The notes beneath the pieces were generated by a model, which worked only from the letters and a program-made list of their open reading frames with translations, was not told the origin of the DNA and searched no databases. Of a stretch of DNA of 64,000 nt, positions 26,856-34,597 are shown in pieces (within the stretch, counting starts at the first letter, position 1; each line of letters starts with the position of its first letter). Source of the stretch: an uncultured Eudoraea sp. (GTDB lineage Bacteria > Bacteroidota > Bacteroidia > Flavobacteriales > Flavobacteriaceae). Both the position numbers and the translations under genes were made by a program. The stretch covers positions 1 through 64,000 of the forward strand of contig NZ_CAMYOM010000012.1 in assembly GCF_947260015.1 (NCBI RefSeq). Direction: 5' to 3'.

Positions 26856-27701
26856 TTAACGGGACAGATTTTGTAAAACCAAAAATGGGATTTTTATGTG
26901 TAAACCTATTTTTTCAATAGTGGATTGATGCAACATTTGCTCAAGATGTGAATGTCTGGAATTGACCATTACCAGCAGGTCTATTTCTTTGTGGACAATA
27001 TATTTTGTGATGGCAATGGTTTTATCCTTCCCTTCTGTTGTTTCAAAAAACAAGTTGGCCTTGTACAAACATTCTTTTAAAAATCGCATATTGTCTTCCT
27101 GCCGAAATGAAAGTTTCTTATTAGAATCTATATAAAGCATATGAATAGATGACCTATAGGAACCTGTTAGTTCACACAGTAGTTTTAATTCCCTCCTTTT
27201 ATGAGGTACCAAATAATCTGAAGGAAACAAAAGTTCTTTTGGCTGATGGTATTTGTAATTTTCGGGAATTGCAAGTACAGGGCATTGCACGTATTTCAAA
27301 ACCTGAATAGTCTTACTTCCGAAGGTTATTGTTCTATCATTAGTTTCACCCCTTGTGCCCATTATCACAATATCTGCATTCTCCATATTTATAAGATCGT
27401 TGACCTCATCAGTAAGTGTTCCAAAAGCCGAAATAGGTTTGAACTTATGCTTTGGATTAGGCGAATACTCAAATATGTCCTTTAAAATTTTTGCCAGTTT
27501 TTTTTCAGAATCCTTATAGGTTACCTCCTTTAACTCATCTAACTTACTTCGCACTACCTCCTGGTCTTGTTGGTATACCTCATCTGCATACGCGTGTAGA
27601 ATAAAAAAGTCACATCTTGTGTACTTGAATATTTGACAGGCATATTTGAGTGCATTAAATGCATTTTTAGAAAAATCTGTGGGCACTACAACTTTCCTCA
27701 T
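26856..27701 (-). CDS. Tandem universal stress protein (Usp 3)
   Basis: 281 aa, two Usp domains. The first domain holds GTRGETNDRTITFGS, matching G-x2-G-x9-G-S; the second is degenerate (MVNSRHSHLEQML). It is the first gene of the three-Usp operon and its promoter shares a single dyad with the divergent thioredoxin gene. The leader is predicted to be about 21 nt. Confidence 0.92.
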   Translation of the reverse strand: MRKVVVPTDFSKNAFNALKYACQIFKYTRCDFFILHAYADEVYQQDQEVVRSKLDELKEVTYKDSEKKLAKILKDIFEYSPNPKHKFKPISAFGTLTDEVNDLINMENADIVIMGTRGETNDRTITFGSKTIQVLKYVQCPVLAIPENYKYHQPKELLFPSDYLVPHKRRELKLLCELTGSYRSSIHMLYIDSNKKLSFRQEDNMRFLKECLYKANLFFETTEGKDKTIAITKYIVHKEIDLLVMVNSRHSHLEQMLHQSTIEKIGLHIKIPFLVLQNLSR

Positions 27702-27726
27702 ATCTAATTTATCTTTAGAACCGCTC

Positions 27727-27770
27727 TAAAATTAATACTAAGCAAGACAAGAAACCATGACATTAATCAG
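27727..27770 (-). promoter_or_regulatory. Shared dyad, leftward promoter for Usp 3-2-1
   Basis: The dyad at 27757-27770 (ATGAC-ATTA-ATCAG on plus) reads leftward to TAATTTTA at 27727-27734 after exactly 22 bp. Inferred start is near 27722. The same dyad also fits the rightward promoter of thioredoxin at the same spacing. Confidence 0.8.
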
Positions 27771-27800
27771 TTACTGAATTCCATAACTTTTCTAAATTAG
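27757..27800 (+). promoter_or_regulatory. Shared dyad, rightward promoter for thioredoxin
   Basis: From the dyad at 27757-27770, 22 bp rightward leads to TAAATTAG (27793-27800), one mismatch from TAnnTTTG. Inferred start is near 27805, leader about 16 nt. One symmetric site would thus activate two divergent transcripts. Confidence 0.75.
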
Positions 27801-27820
27801 CTACACCTAATTATCAGAAC

Positions 27821-28120
27821 ATGAAACAAAATTTTGAAAAATTAACAGCTGGCAATATTCCTGTTCTTGTAGATTTTTATGCAGATTGGTGTGGGCCCTG
27901 CAAAATGTTGGGACCTATCCTTAAAAAGGTAAAAGAAGAATTGGGAGATAAAATCAAAATTATTAAGATAGATGTAGATAAAAATCAATCTATTGCCTCT
28001 AAATATCAGGTTAGAGGTGTTCCAACAATGCTGCTATTCAAGGATAAAAAGCAAGTATGGAGGCAATCGGGGGTATTACCTAAGGAAGAATTAATTAATA
28101 TCATTGAATCCTATAGGTAA
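27821..28120 (+). CDS. trxA: Thioredoxin
   Basis: 99 aa, cytosolic. The redox motif is W-C24-G-P-C27 in the context DFYADWCGPCKMLGPIL, with the cis-proline in VRGVPTMLLF. Slightly short at the N-terminus against Escherichia coli TrxA (109 aa). It reduces protein disulfides. It is divergent from the Usp 3-2-1 operon and shares its dyad, tying redox repair to the Usp response. The housekeeping thioredoxin is probably elsewhere; the trxA symbol is by family, not by proven orthology. Confidence 0.9.
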   Translation: MKQNFEKLTAGNIPVLVDFYADWCGPCKMLGPILKKVKEELGDKIKIIKIDVDKNQSIASKYQVRGVPTMLLFKDKKQVWRQSGVLPKEELINIIESYR

Positions 28121-28208
28121 CAATAGCACATTCTGAAGATTGCTTTCCATTATGGTTTTATCTTGAACTTAAATCAATGATTAAAGACATAGTAATTTCT
28201 GCTATTCT

Positions 28209-29048
28209 TCACTCGTGCAATACCAAAAATGGGATATCTGTATGGTAACTAATTTCTTCTACGGCGGGCCTGAAGAGGATTCGTTGAAAAAAGTTTAGAT
28301 TTTTGGCCACCATGGCTACAAGATCAATATCTCTGCTTTCAACAAAACACTGAATCGAAGTTTCCAATTTGGAACCGGTTAAAGAATGGAAACTATGGTC
28401 AATTCCCCTCAAATAATCGTGTAAAAAATCTTTATTACTCAATTGTTCTTCACTCAGCATTTCACCTTTTTTTGAAATATGGACAACTCTTAATATAGAA
28501 TTGTTCATTGTGGCCATCTCAACTAGATTATCCAAGACCTTAATATCGTAGGCGATATGAAAATCCGTTGGGAAGGCAATTTCTTTTGGTGTTTTATAAG
28601 TAGAATTTTCCGGCACCGCGAGTAAAGGACATTTTACTCTAGTAATCACATCGCCAGTATTACTTCCCATTGAAACTTTTTTAAGTCCGGTTGCACCTTT
28701 AGTACCCATGATAATCAGGTCAATCTTTTTGTCTTCCACTGCTCTCTTTATGCTATCTACAAAAAAATCATACTTTGCCATGGAAACATAAGAATGTAAT
28801 TCATTTTTATGATGTTCTTCAATATAATTCAAAAGTTTTTTAAGGTCTTTTTTACTCTCAGTCAAAACGGTTTCCCTAAGCAGGATCGAGGTGCCTTTAA
28901 CTGAAGACCCGGCACCTGAATATGGGGGGATCGGGTTGATGTGAATAATGTGAAAAATACATTTGGTTTTTTTAAATAATTCGAGCCCGTAATTAATGGC
29001 ATTACGAGAATTTTCGGAAAAATCTGTCGGGATTAAAATACGTTGCAT
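28209..29048 (-). CDS. Tandem universal stress protein (Usp 4)
   Basis: 279 aa, two Usp domains. The first keeps GTKGATGLKKVSMGS, a full nucleotide-binding motif; the second is degenerate (MVAKNLNFFQRILF). Single-gene transcript with its own perfect dyad promoter (29071-29114), located between thioredoxin and the receiver-Crp regulator. Confidence 0.92.
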   Translation of the reverse strand: MQRILIPTDFSENSRNAINYGLELFKKTKCIFHIIHINPIPPYSGAGSSVKGTSILLRETVLTESKKDLKKLLNYIEEHHKNELHSYVSMAKYDFFVDSIKRAVEDKKIDLIIMGTKGATGLKKVSMGSNTGDVITRVKCPLLAVPENSTYKTPKEIAFPTDFHIAYDIKVLDNLVEMATMNNSILRVVHISKKGEMLSEEQLSNKDFLHDYLRGIDHSFHSLTGSKLETSIQCFVESRDIDLVAMVAKNLNFFQRILFRPAVEEISYHTDIPFLVLHE

Positions 29049-29070
29049 TGCAGTCTGATTTGTTAAAGGA

Positions 29071-29114
29071 TAAAACTACGATCACCAATTGAACCATAAA
29101 ATGATTATCATCAT
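29071..29114 (-). promoter_or_regulatory. Dyad plus -7 promoter for Usp 4
   Basis: ATGAT-N4-ATCAT on plus (29101-29114) faces leftward to TAGTTTTA (29071-29078) after 22 bp. Inferred start is near 29066, leader about 18 nt. The dyad lies 28 bp beyond the stop of the regulator gene, so it is not part of that operon's own promoter. Confidence 0.8.
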
Positions 29115-29141
29115 GTACACTAACTGTTCATCATCAAAAAT

Positions 29142-30200
29142 TCAATCGGGAATCTTTTGTAACCGATCCATATCTAAAATTTTAATATCTCTATCTTTAA
29201 TCTCAATTATACCTTCTTTCTTAAATGCAGATAAAGTTCTAATAAGAGTTTCAGTAGCCATTCCGGCAACACTTGCAAGGTCACTCCTTAAGACGTGAAT
29301 ATTTCCGGCTTCATCCTCCTGCAACTTTTCGGTAAATTTAAGTAAAGTAGACGCAGTTTTTTTTCGCACAGAACCATATGCCATCTGCAACAACTGCTCT
29401 TTGATCTGAGATAGGTTTTCCGACAAAAGTTGCAACAACTCCATTACCAATTCCCCATTATGCTCCAAAACCATTATTAATTTATCCTTATTAAGGCCAA
29501 TTAAGACAGAATCCTCCATAGCTGTGGCATATTCCTGGTATGGTATATTCTTAGTGAAACTGGTAAATCCAAAAAAATCATCTGCTTTGTAAATTCCTGT
29601 TATCAGCTCTTTCCCCTGCTCATCAAGTTTATGAGTTTTAGCATTCCCCTTTATTACCAGATACACCAAATTTGAGTTATCGCCCTCCCTGTAAATTGAT
29701 TCCCCCAAATTAAACCTGAATTCCTCGCCGTTGTCATCAATAAAATTCTTCAGCTGATGAATACTCTTAACTCTGGCTTCACTTGCTAAATCATCGTATA
29801 ACTTTTCTTGTTGTGCTTCTTTAAGAATACTGGACTTGGCTATCCTACTCTCAATAGCACCAATAAGTTCAGATTCTTCAAATGGTTTAGTCAGGTAGTC
29901 ATCAGCACCCATATCCATACCCTGCCTAACATCCTTTCGTTCTGTTTTAGCAGAGAGAAATATAAAAGGAATTGACTTGGTCCTATTATCTTCGGACAGG
30001 GCGGTAAAAACACCATATCCATCTAACTTTGGCATCATAATATCGCATAAGATAACGTCCGGGAGACTAGTTTTGGCAACCAATACTCCCTTTTCCCCGT
30101 CAGGAGCGCTAAGGACTTTGTAATGTGCTAATTCCAATAATTCGGCTGTATTCTCCCTTAAAGCAGTATCATCTTCAATTAATAAAACCTTTTTGATCAT
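29142..30200 (-). CDS. Response regulator, receiver plus Crp/Fnr DNA-binding
   Basis: 352 aa. Domains: receiver (1-125) with acidic pocket E9-D10-D11, phosphoacceptor D53 in LCDIMMP, S83 and K105 in TKPFEES; cyclic-nucleotide-binding-like beta roll (about 150-265); Crp-type winged helix (about 275-345). The recognition helix reads ATETLIRTLSAF with E317 and R321 in the register of Fnr E209/R213 and Crp E181/R185, residues that read the TGA core of half-sites. It lacks the Fnr iron-sulfur cysteines, so the receiver rather than a cluster is the likely input. It follows the LOV kinase gene by 52 bp. Best candidate to bind the island dyads. Confidence 0.9.
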   Translation of the reverse strand: MIKKVLLIEDDTALRENTAELLELAHYKVLSAPDGEKGVLVAKTSLPDVILCDIMMPKLDGYGVFTALSEDNRTKSIPFIFLSAKTERKDVRQGMDMGADDYLTKPFEESELIGAIESRIAKSSILKEAQQEKLYDDLASEARVKSIHQLKNFIDDNGEEFRFNLGESIYREGDNSNLVYLVIKGNAKTHKLDEQGKELITGIYKADDFFGFTSFTKNIPYQEYATAMEDSVLIGLNKDKLIMVLEHNGELVMELLQLLSENLSQIKEQLLQMAYGSVRKKTASTLLKFTEKLQEDEAGNIHVLRSDLASVAGMATETLIRTLSAFKKEGIIEIKDRDIKILDMDRLQKIPD

Positions 30201-30252
30201 AATAGCAGTTATTACGGTTTAAAAAGAACCCCTTGGTTTATAACTAAACTAC

Positions 30253-32148
30253 CTAGTATTCTTCGCGATTGTCATCAAGAGGCAGTTCTATCGTGAATTT
30301 ACTCCCCTTGTTTTCCACACTTTTAAAGCTAATATTCCCTCCCAGGTTCTCAACATGCGATTTTACAATATTCAGGCCTATACCGGTACCTTGAGTCAGC
30401 AGTACATTGTCTGCCCTAAAGTAAAGGTTAAATATATGCTTTTGGTCTTCTTTCGGAATACCAATGCCTTTGTCAATAACATGAAAGCGAATATTATCTT
30501 CATTAATTTCAATCTCTAAATCTATTTCAGTTTCTTCAGGAGAATACTTAATTGCGTTATGTAACAAATTGGTTAATGCCAATGAAATAATCTTCTCATC
30601 CTGATGTATTGTAAGATCCTCTATATTAAGGGGATAATTAATTTTTTGACCTGTTTTTAGTAGCATATTCGCATTGTAAATTACCTCATTAACAACTTTA
30701 CTAAGCGAAAAATCATTAAGTCTATAAACTTCCTTTCCCTTTTCTAATCGCTCAATAGATAAAAAATCATTCAATATTCCGGTAAGATGATGTACACCTG
30801 TTTTAATAGATTTTAAATGTTTAAACCTGATATCCTGCTGTTCAGTAGTTGTATATTTACCAACCAATGTGGCTGAGGTAAGGATAGTGCTTAAAGGAGT
30901 TTTAAACTCGTGAGAAACCAAGGAAAGGAATTTGGTCTTTAGATTGTTCAGTTCTTTTTCTTTAACCAAGGCTTCCTTTAGTTCCTGTGTTCTTAATGCA
31001 ACTGTTTTTTCCAGTTTTTGAGTATAATTTTTCCGTTCAGATATATCAAGGACAATAGCAACTATCAATTTCCTATTTCCCAGACTCGAGGATTGCAAAT
31101 GAACTTCTACCGGATACTTTGAGCCATCCTTTCGCCTTATTTCTGTTTCAATCTGAATTTTCTTATTGGAGTTTAACTGAATAGGATCGATTAAGTTTCG
31201 GAATTTTTTTTCAGAGATGTCGGCCAGTAACTCTTTAGTAGTAATCCTTTTAATCTCTCGGATAGTATAACCAGTATTTTTCTGTGCCCCATAATTCACA
31301 TGAGAAAACATGAGGGTTATCGCATCAAAAACATAAATCTCGTTAAGTGATTCATCAAAAATATTTAAAAAATGGCGTATTTCCTCCTCGGCCTTTACAC
31401 GGTTGGTCAAATCATTCTGTATCCCTATAAAATGAGTTATCTTACCTTCCCGATTTCGTATTGGTGTAATGGAAACTTCGTTCCAGAATAAAGTACCATC
31501 TTTCTTGTAATTCCTCACCTGAACCCTGCATTTTTTACCTGCTCTTATGGCCTTGTGCATTATTTTAACGCCTCTTTGGTCATTATCGTCTTTCTGGAGG
31601 AACCTGCAATTTCTATTTAGGGCTTCAGATTCTGAATACCCGGTAAGTTTCCTAAATGCCTTGTTCACATATATAATAGGATGATCCTCTTTTAATGCAT
31701 CTGAAATGACGACACCATTTTGGGTGGCGTCCAATGCTTCACCTTTTACAATTAAGTTTTCTTCAATCTCCTTTCTTGCAGACAAATCATGAACCAATGC
31801 AAGAACATAGGTTTTTTTATATATAGAAAAAGGATTAAACCTCACATTTAAAGGAAATTCCTCGCCGGATTTTCTCTGCCCTCGTACACATCGCCCCCCG
31901 GCCATTGCTTCCTTCCTTACATGTTTGTAATATTCAATAACATGCTCTTTATGTGCATTTTTATACTTATCCGGGATTAGCAGGGATAAGGGTCTTCCTA
32001 AAAGTTCATTATTGGAATAATCAAAGAGCCGTGCTGCTTTTTTATTAATCGAGACAATTAACTGATCCTGACTAACCACTATTATTCCCTCCGATATAGC
32101 TTCCGAAAGTAAATGGAAAATATTAATATTCTTATCAAAAACATGCAT
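30253..32148 (-). CDS. LOV-domain photosensory hybrid-PAS histidine kinase
   Basis: 631 aa, no membrane segment, so cytosolic. Domains: PAS (about 10-125); LOV (about 132-250); PAS (about 255-372); HisKA with H413 in LSLVSHEFKTPLS; ATPase with N531, G1 box D559-KGIG and G2 near 586-591. The LOV core has N180-C181-R-F-L-Q185, N213, N223 and Q244. The spacings C-32-N-10-N-21-Q equal those of Avena phototropin LOV2 (C450, N482, N492, Q513), so the residues for flavin adduct and chromophore contacts are all present. It is likely blue-light-sensing and phosphorylates the receiver-Crp protein encoded 52 bp downstream. Confidence 0.92.
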   Translation of the reverse strand: MHVFDKNINIFHLLSEAISEGIIVVSQDQLIVSINKKAARLFDYSNNELLGRPLSLLIPDKYKNAHKEHVIEYYKHVRKEAMAGGRCVRGQRKSGEEFPLNVRFNPFSIYKKTYVLALVHDLSARKEIEENLIVKGEALDATQNGVVISDALKEDHPIIYVNKAFRKLTGYSESEALNRNCRFLQKDDNDQRGVKIMHKAIRAGKKCRVQVRNYKKDGTLFWNEVSITPIRNREGKITHFIGIQNDLTNRVKAEEEIRHFLNIFDESLNEIYVFDAITLMFSHVNYGAQKNTGYTIREIKRITTKELLADISEKKFRNLIDPIQLNSNKKIQIETEIRRKDGSKYPVEVHLQSSSLGNRKLIVAIVLDISERKNYTQKLEKTVALRTQELKEALVKEKELNNLKTKFLSLVSHEFKTPLSTILTSATLVGKYTTTEQQDIRFKHLKSIKTGVHHLTGILNDFLSIERLEKGKEVYRLNDFSLSKVVNEVIYNANMLLKTGQKINYPLNIEDLTIHQDEKIISLALTNLLHNAIKYSPEETEIDLEIEINEDNIRFHVIDKGIGIPKEDQKHIFNLYFRADNVLLTQGTGIGLNIVKSHVENLGGNISFKSVENKGSKFTIELPLDDNREEY

Positions 32149-32196
32149 CTTTTAAGTTTAGGAATGAATATTCCGAAAGCAAAATGTTGGCTTTTA

Positions 32197-33033
32197 CTAG
32201 ACCTTAAAAGTAATCACAGGTAAATTCGCGTGATTCACCACATCTTCACCAATGCTTCCTTTAAAAAAATGCGCTATTCCGCTTCTTCCATGGGTAGGAA
32301 TCGCTATTAAATCGGCCTGTACATCATTCGCATGATTAAATATGCCTCTCTCAATTGAGTAATCTGAGACATAAATCATTTCAGTATTAGAGGGAACGGC
32401 ACCATTATGGGCAACTTTAAGGAAAAAATCTGCTTTCTTTTTAATCTCTCCTGAGCTCATGAATTCTTCATTAGGTAAATTAACATATACCAGATGAAGC
32501 TTAAGGTCCCAATTCTCAAAAAGAGCCCTTGCGCTATGGTATGCTTTAATACTCTCTACCCGAAGATCACAAGCATAAACAACTAATTTAGGAGTGAACA
32601 AAGGAGATGGTTCTTTTATTACCAAAACAGGAATATCAGAGGAACGCACTACCTTTTCAGTATTGGATCCTACAAAAATTTCACTAACCCCACTTGCCCC
32701 ATGCGAGCCCATAATTATCAGGTCAATGTTGTTTTCTTTGGCTACCTCATTTATTTCACTGAAGATCTTATAGTTTTGAACCATTTCGGTAACCTTAACA
32801 CCTTTTAAAAATGGTTTATTTAAAAAAGTTTCGTAACGCTTTCTGGCCAATTTCATATAAAAGTGCGCCTCTGCGGCTTCCTCAGATTCACTTTTGCTTA
32901 AGTAGGCTTCAGACAGACCCATCATATGAAGTACAATAATCTCTGCACTAAAATCCTTTGCCAGTTTAGCAGCGACTTCAACTGCATATCCTGCATGTTC
33001 CGAAAAATCTACGGGGACTAATATTTTTTTCAT
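32197..33033 (-). CDS. Tandem universal stress protein (Usp 5)
   Basis: 278 aa, two Usp domains, and the only one in the island in which both domains keep the nucleotide motif (GSHGASGVSEIFVGS in the first, PTHGRSGIAHFFKGS in the second). It is thus the best candidate for true ATP binding. It lies between the HPF gene (24 bp upstream) and the LOV kinase gene (48 bp downstream), so it probably shares their transcript. Confidence 0.92.
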   Translation of the reverse strand: MKKILVPVDFSEHAGYAVEVAAKLAKDFSAEIIVLHMMGLSEAYLSKSESEEAAEAHFYMKLARKRYETFLNKPFLKGVKVTEMVQNYKIFSEINEVAKENNIDLIIMGSHGASGVSEIFVGSNTEKVVRSSDIPVLVIKEPSPLFTPKLVVYACDLRVESIKAYHSARALFENWDLKLHLVYVNLPNEEFMSSGEIKKKADFFLKVAHNGAVPSNTEMIYVSDYSIERGIFNHANDVQADLIAIPTHGRSGIAHFFKGSIGEDVVNHANLPVITFKV

Positions 33034-33057
33034 GGTAGTTTAATTAAAATATCTTAT

Positions 33058-33357
33058 TCAATACTTTTTAAAAATTTCTTTTCTCTTTTTGAGCTGGTTT
33101 TCTAATTCCTTTATTGTCGTGGCCGCGGCCTTTTCAAAATTATCCTGATTAGATTTAGCAAATAACCTGGGACCGGGTGCACTTAATCGTATTTCACATA
33201 TTTTACCTAAACCAGATGGGTCATTTTCTAATTTAAAAAAGACATCTGCCTTAATAATCCAATCATATTTATTTGCCAGTTTTTCTAACTTAGAAGTAAT
33301 AATAGCACTCATAGATTCACTCGTTGGCATTTGAACATATTGAATATTTATTGTCAT
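33058..33357 (-). CDS. HPF/RaiA-family ribosome hibernation protein, short form
   Basis: 99 aa from the ATG at 33355-33357 (MTINIQYVQMPTSESM). An ATG 13 codons upstream (33396) would lie upstream of the inferred transcription start, so it is rejected. The beta-alpha-beta-beta-beta-alpha pattern (SAIITSKLEKLANKYDWII, KICEIRLSAPGPRLFAKS, AAATTIKELENQLKKRKE) fits short HPF/YfiA proteins that bind the 30S subunit and silence it in stasis. It is first gene of the operon with Usp 5, the LOV kinase and the regulator. Confidence 0.82.
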   Translation of the reverse strand: MTINIQYVQMPTSESMSAIITSKLEKLANKYDWIIKADVFFKLENDPSGLGKICEIRLSAPGPRLFAKSNQDNFEKAAATTIKELENQLKKRKEIFKKY

Positions 33358-33381
33358 AATTATATTATTTAGAGTTTGTAA

Positions 33382-33425
33382 TAAAGATCGCACCATGCTA
33401 TATGGTAAACTATGACATTTATCAT
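33382..33425 (-). promoter_or_regulatory. Dyad plus -7 promoter for HPF-Usp-LOV kinase-regulator operon
   Basis: Dyad ATGAC-ATTT-ATCAT on plus (33412-33425), then 22 bp leftward to GATCTTTA (33382-33389), seven of eight against TAnnTTTA. Inferred start near 33377, leader about 20 nt. Because the regulator is the last gene of this operon, autoregulation is implied. Confidence 0.75.
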
Positions 33426-33855
33426 TTTTGATTGTTGTCTAGTTATAATAATTCAGATATACTATCCACTAAATTAGAGATACTAATTAACCTGGCCAAA
33501 AACGAAAAGTTAGTAGATTAAAACCTAAGTCCATTGCTCTCTTTAAGCAAGACAATAAGGACTCCCGGTATGATTACATTTTTACTAATATTCTGACCCA
33601 AAAGAGTAAGACAGAATGGTGCCTGTGAGAATACAAGATCGGGAAAAAAAAGAATTGGCAGACGCTATCTGATCATCGATATCAAGTATTAATCCCAGGA
33701 GTGTTTTTTTCTGGCCAGACCGATAGTGGACCCTACAATGATTAAAATCATTTGTGTTACTTAACAATGCAAGTAGTTTTGTTTTTTAATAGATAGTCAT
33801 CAGAAATCTAAGAACTTTCTTGGTGAACTGAATATGAGCATCTTTATTAATTGTT
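33397..33855. other. Divergent promoter region of the island centre
   Basis: This 459-bp spacer separates the HPF operon (minus) from the LytTR/exporter operon (plus). It contains two dyads, at 33412-33425 and 33738-33751, each facing its own operon. About 300 bp between them show no gene that I can support. Confidence 0.6.
33738..33781 (+). promoter_or_regulatory. Dyad plus -7 promoter for LytTR/exporter operon
   Basis: Perfect dyad ATGAT-TAAA-ATCAT (33738-33751) followed after 22 bp by TAGTTTTG (33774-33781), an exact match to the Bacteroidota -7 element. Inferred start near 33786, leader about 70 nt, longer than for the other island genes. Confidence 0.8.
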
Positions 33856-34560
33856 ATGAGAGATTCACCTTTAAACACATTAGTTGTAGAAAATTCGAAA
33901 GTGCATTGTAAGATCATAGCCCGGATGGTACAAAATCATGATGATCTGAATTTGGTGACAGGATGCAGTAATGCCATAGACGCTAATAGAATCATTAAAA
34001 ACAATAAAATAGATTTAATTCTTCTCGATATTGAAATGCCTTTTATTGATGGTTTCGATCTTCTTGAATCTTTGGATCAGAAAATACAGGTGATAATAAT
34101 ATCCGGTAATTCCAATAATGCACTAAAAGCATTTGACTATGGTGTAACAGATTTTTTATTAAAACCTTTAAATAGTGATCGATTTGACCATGCAGTAAGG
34201 AAAGTGCTATCTAATAACAGGCGAAATGTAGTTGAAGAAGATAAGGAAACTTTCACAGTGCGTAGTAATCTGAAAAACAAGCAGCTTAATATAAAAGAAG
34301 TTAAATGGATTGAAGCCTTAGGCGATTACGTAAAAATAATCACAGACAATGAAAAAGTCATTGCTCTAAGTACTATGAAATCAATTTCGGATAAGCTACC
34401 GAATGACAGATTTCTTAGGATTCATAGATCATATATTGTAAATTTAAACAAGGTAGATAAATTCGACTGTACAAGTGTGGAAATAGATAAACATCAAATT
34501 CCCATGAGCAGAAAGCAAAAACCTAAACTTGAATTTCTTTTGGAAAAATTTGATAGTTAG
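33856..34560 (+). CDS. LytTR-type response regulator
   Basis: 234 aa. Receiver (1-120) with D58 in LILLDIEMP as phosphoacceptor and K near 107 in LLKPLNSDRF; LytTR DNA-binding domain (about 130-230) with WIEALGDYVKIIT and FLRIHRSYIVNL. The acidic pair expected near residue 11 is replaced by E12-N13 (VVENSK), so phosphorylation may be altered. No LytS-type kinase is adjacent. It heads an operon with the HlyD-like adaptor and two ABC genes, which it probably controls. Confidence 0.9.
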   Translation: MRDSPLNTLVVENSKVHCKIIARMVQNHDDLNLVTGCSNAIDANRIIKNNKIDLILLDIEMPFIDGFDLLESLDQKIQVIIISGNSNNALKAFDYGVTDFLLKPLNSDRFDHAVRKVLSNNRRNVVEEDKETFTVRSNLKNKQLNIKEVKWIEALGDYVKIITDNEKVIALSTMKSISDKLPNDRFLRIHRSYIVNLNKVDKFDCTSVEIDKHQIPMSRKQKPKLEFLLEKFDS

Positions 34561-34597
34561 CAAGTAAATTCAGACCCAATAACTCAAAATAAGCTTA

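Noticed and set aside
29142-30200. Oxygen-sensing Fnr protein
   Set aside because: The N-terminus is a receiver domain and there is no four-cysteine iron-sulfur cluster motif, so direct oxygen sensing by a cluster is unsupported.
33358-33396. Upstream ATG (33396) as start of the HPF-like protein
   Set aside because: It would add 13 residues that do not fit the family and lies upstream of the transcription start implied by the dyad promoter.
33585-33767. Minus-strand 60-codon ORF between the HPF and LytTR operons
   Set aside because: Composition is not protein-like, it overlaps the dyad and -7 element of the plus-strand promoter, and there is no start context or partner.
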